The notes beneath the pieces are model-generated. The model was not told the origin of the DNA. It searched no databases and saw only the letters and a list, made by a program, of their open reading frames with translations. Below, piece by piece: positions 60,546 through 64,000 of a stretch of 64,000 nucleotides of DNA (positions are counted from its first letter, which is position 1; each line of letters begins with the position of its first letter). The DNA lies in assembly GCA_930367205.1 (NCBI GenBank), contig OV884012.1:150427405-150491404 (forward strand). Reading direction: 5' to 3'. Origin of the DNA: Acanthosoma haemorrhoidale. Taxonomy: Eukaryota > Arthropoda > Insecta > Hemiptera > Acanthosomatidae. Made by a program: the position numbers and the translations under genes.

Positions 60546-61439
60546 ATATATAACATTTAAATAACATTATTTGCAGTGTTTATTGCATTATATTTCCCAT
60601 CATATGTTGTAATCGAAGAATGACATTTGCAATCCTCACTTGGATGAAACTTTTAGTTTTGTTGATATTTTTTCTGATTTTTAAATAATTATTGTATTTA
60701 TATGATAAGTGTTGTTATTAAATGAGTTAACTGTTTGTTTTTCAGGTCATTTCGGTTACAATGCTACTTTTAACGGATATTTTAGGGTTTTGATAAAACA
60801 TTTTTCCTCGCTATTGTTTTTTTTTAACTTAAGGCTGCCCATCTTTGACTGTTGATATTGTTAGGTTTTGAAGCCAAAGCTTGAAGGAGATTCTTCGATA
60901 CTCGGAGTCTTTCATGGATTGAAACTTCAGTCAGCAATTGAGTATTCCTTGGGTTACTTGATGAACGTGCCAACTGTCACGATAGTCAACGACTGAATGG
61001 CTAGAGGCTATATACAATTTTTAATAACTAAATAAAATTTTTGGGCCGTGAACCAACTAGGTAAAAATGTTTATTTCGATCTATTCCATAAAAAGGGTGT
61101 ATCTTGAGTTATCTTCATGACGGTCATATTTATCATTAATTGTATTATAATTATCCGAACTAACCAAAAGTTATAATAGCCGAAGACAACCCGTGGAAAG
61201 GTTCAGAACTTAATGTATTTCTGCAAACTGACATGATCTACAGGATGGTTCTAAAGAAAACAATCTTCAGGTTTTAGACAACAGATTGACAGGTACACTT
61301 GTAATAGGGAAGGGACTGAAGGGGATTAACTACTACCACAATTTAGTCCAAACATAACTGAAACTATACATCAGAATACAAGGCCCACAAGGAGGTGGCA
61401 TCACATACGGTGCAATACTATTTGTACAAGCCTATCCCA

Positions 61440-62360
61440 ACCCATGACATATGCCAACGTGCTTACCTCGGCAAGAACATTCGCAGCAGTGGCCAGCTCA
61501 TACGAGGGTTATGTAACAACTAAACAATTGGAGCTCAAGAACAGTGTGTGGAAAAGTAAATATGTGCTCACCTCAAGGGAAAGCAAGAAAATAATTATCA
61601 AGTACACATCGAGTATGAATATTTCAAGAGCTACAGCCACCTTGGCAACTCAATATAATGCCACAGGGGCAGACATTAAAGCACTAATAGCAGGCGGATA
61701 AATATGTCTATTTCGCCATACAGAAGGTTAGCCTACTTCAGAAGCCCAATAAGGAAAGCAAAAGTTGCCATTTACAAATTATTCATCCGCCGAACAATAT
61801 ATAGTTACACATGCATATATATGTACCATATGCCAACGAATCCTCGGTACATGCGAAAGGGACTCAACATAACATACTGGCATTTTCAAAGGGGAAAGTA
61901 CTTTGAATTTCGAAAATAGTCGATAAGTTACTTGGAATATTTTATATAATTTTGAAAATAGTCCATTGAAGGAAAACATATTGCTGACGGATAAGGAGAG
62001 AAAGCTATAGACGAACTATACCACGTCGCCTTTGTAAGATGGCAAGGGCATGTGAAGAGATTGCAGAACGGAAAGCCGGACTTGGATCTTATCACTAATC
62101 CGTTACTAACTGGTTAGTAACAAGTAGCACCGTCTGTGGCGTACCATTTAATTACATTAGCAGTGACTCAACGTGAATTGGTTAGATATTGAAAATCAGT
62201 AGACGGCCTTAGGTGACTGGATGCCTTGGAGGTGGACTGAAAACTTTGTGCTACGCTGGAAGGGCGATGCTGCCGAACGAGATTGGTTGGATCTTGCAGA
62301 GGTTCTTTAACTCCACAGACTGTGTGGTACCAAACTGCCTGGTAATAAGGTAATAGCTAA
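61440..62360. other. Unassigned repeat-like region
   Basis: A plus-strand frame at 61444-61701 (85 codons) reads TYANVLTSARTFAAVASSYE, and the stretch 62010-62340 reads in part RHVKRLQNGKPDL and DAAERDWLDLAEVL, reminiscent of the C-terminal end of LINE polyproteins. Similarity is too weak for a family call. Confidence 0.3.
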
Positions 62361-62899
62361 GTAAAAAGATGTTTAAGACTGAGTACATATTATTTTTGTT
62401 ACCCCTAAAAAGGTTTAAGCATCTTATTTCTTATGTTTGTGTATTGATGGCCAGAATTGATGTTCCAGACCTTCCTTCCTATTTAATTTACAATGCTTAC
62501 AGTATTTTGCATATTTATTATATTCCCTTAGATATTAAACTGACATACAGTTTTGAGGTTTTCCCACCACTTCCATTTTTTTTTTATTCAATATAAATCA
62601 TTGATATCAAAACGATTTCATTTTTTTGAGTTAATTGGTGGCTCATCAGTAGCCTGGTTATAAAATTCTAAGGCAATTAATGAAAATACTTTAAATAAAT
62701 TTATATAAGGTTTTTATTACTAACATTTATTTTTAAAAGAAAATAAAGGACTTCACAAGGAATGTGAAGAAACAAAATTCAGATATAATAACTTTACCTG
62801 ATATAATAATTATATGTAAAAAATGCATTCCATGCATTACTGATCAAAACTACTTCAGATTGTTTGTTAAGCTATCTCTGTGGTTGAGGGCCAGGCCCT

Positions 62900-64000
62900 A
62901 GGTTAAATGGACAAGGAGACCGAACTGATCCAGAAGAAAGTAACTTCTTCTATGACCTCCATAGACAGGAAGAAACGGTTACCTTCGGAGAGCTTTGGGA
63001 CCTTCAGAGCAGGTGGATACCCAGAAGCTCCAGTGGGCGAGAGCGGTTGGTTTGAGAGGCCCGATGAGTTCCCCACCTTCGAGGGGCTGGCCCCCGTTTG
63101 TGGCCAGCCTGGTCGCTAAATTTTCGGCAACGAGGAGGGAGGAAGTCTACCATGTGTGAAGCCACAGAGGACCAGGATGGGTATGAGAAGGATCGGTAAG
63201 AGTAGGAGGAAGAGAAAGAAGAAAGCAACGGCCCCGTGACCGGTGTAGACTAACGTGCGGGAGCTCGTGGCTAGGGCCCTGAAGAAGCGAACAGATGAGG
63301 CTACACAACAGAAGACGTCTGTGACCATCGAGGGGAACCCGTTGGAGATGATGAAGCTTCCGGCAAAGGTGCAGACAACTCGTCTAGGATTCTGAGAGAA
63401 ACGAAGGCTGGAGCGGAGGGCTCCTCGTTGCCCCCAGCATGGATGAATCAGTGAGGCTTCTCAAAACTTCCGATACGGCTGGCCTCACCTCCAGACTAGC
63501 GCAGAAGATGGGGCTAATGATGATTTTCAGAGGTGTCCCAAGAGCATGGAGTGAGAAGGAGTTTCTGGACAAATTAACGGCAACGCTCTCCCGGGTTGAC
63601 CATACTCTCGCGAGAGTTCCCCAGGACCAGAGGTCAGAAGACCTAAAGTTAAGTTTTGGCACGGGGCCTGCCAAGTGTCCAACCTACCGAAGTGTCCGCC
63701 CGCGTTAGGTTCGCGCAGTTCGGATCCAATGATTTTTGGTAGAGGGGTGGCACAAGGAAGTGATAAAAGACCTCTGCGCCACTTCCAAGGACTTCTAGCA
63801 TTCCAAAGCCACCTGCTTTCAGGTGAAATGAAAGGAGGAAAAAACCGATCGGGAATCGACAGCTACCAAGAGCTACAGGCCCATCAGCCTCCTCCAAGTC
63901 TTGAGTAAAGTCCTGGAGTGGTTAATGCACATGCCTTTAAGGTGGTTATTTGAGAAGGCTGGCTGCCCAACGCTACGGTTACCCTACGGTACGGCAGAAG
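62900..64000 (+). mobile_element. Non-LTR retrotransposon 5' part, cut by the window edge
   Basis: From about 63850 the plus strand reads TKSYRPISLLQVLSKVLEWL, then LRWLFEKAGCPTL, which is the first conserved block of a non-LTR reverse transcriptase (YRPISLL...K.LE). Upstream, 63439-63708 is open for 89 codons (MDESVRLLKT ... GVPRAWSEKEFLDKL) and looks like the remnant of an ORF1 or linker. The G+C content is higher than the flanks. Frames are interrupted. The clade is probably R1/LOA-like, but only a fragment is visible. Confidence 0.6.

Noticed and set aside
1..64000. CRISPR arrays, operons, rRNA or tRNA genes
   Set aside because: No regularly spaced repeats, no bacterial gene organisation and no intact structural RNA gene were seen; the spliced genes show nuclear animal DNA.

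Overview
The window is AT-rich animal nuclear DNA, almost certainly from an insect. It holds three spliced protein-coding genes with GT-AG introns of up to several kb, in a background of decayed Ty3/gypsy, non-LTR and Tc1/mariner-type repeats. The insect assignment rests on a facilitated trehalose/sugar transporter (Tret1-like) gene and on the repertoire of mobile elements. No prokaryotic or organellar feature is visible, and the species cannot be named from sequence alone.

Layout. 1-8.9 kb is a repeat graveyard: a gypsy element with recognisable short LTRs (932-3928), a second decayed gypsy pol (about 6.43-7.96 kb), and three 3' fragments of one jockey-like LINE family. 11.67-22.59 kb (+) carries five exons of an armadillo-repeat gene, the radial spoke head 14 homologue (RSPH14). 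Its introns hold a complete solo LTR with target-site duplication (12054-12972), LINE tails, a 1.1 kb inverted-repeat structure and a scrambled mariner. 23.83-35.20 kb (-) is a complete 12-exon gene for the large subunit of TFIIF (TfIIF-alpha/RAP74, predicted 496 aa). All splice phases close, and one intron appears to be of the GC-AG type. RSPH14 and TfIIF-alpha are convergent, and a near-perfect 200-bp palindrome lies between their 3' ends. 35.9-42.7 kb is gene-poor and very AT-rich, with one tiny mariner MITE at its left edge. 42.76-53.48 kb (-) is a Tret1-like major-facilitator sugar transporter in three visible exons (466 aa; the short N-terminal exon was not found). Its introns contain a head-to-head mariner composite, a CR1/RTE-like LINE tail, a duplicated 440-bp LTR-like repeat, a pogo/Tigger relic and a hAT MITE. 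53.5-64 kb is again repeats, ending in the start of a non-LTR reverse transcriptase cut by the window edge.

The three host genes have unrelated jobs: axonemal radial spoke, RNA polymerase II initiation/elongation, and sugar uptake. Nothing suggests that they form a functional cluster. I did not find a convincing new biological system. The most interesting signals are architectural: two independent mariner copies rebuilt with an inverted part of their own transposase, a perfect recursive-splice-like motif at the start of the large Tret1 exon, and a GC-AG intron plus a frame-decided cryptic acceptor in TfIIF-alpha.
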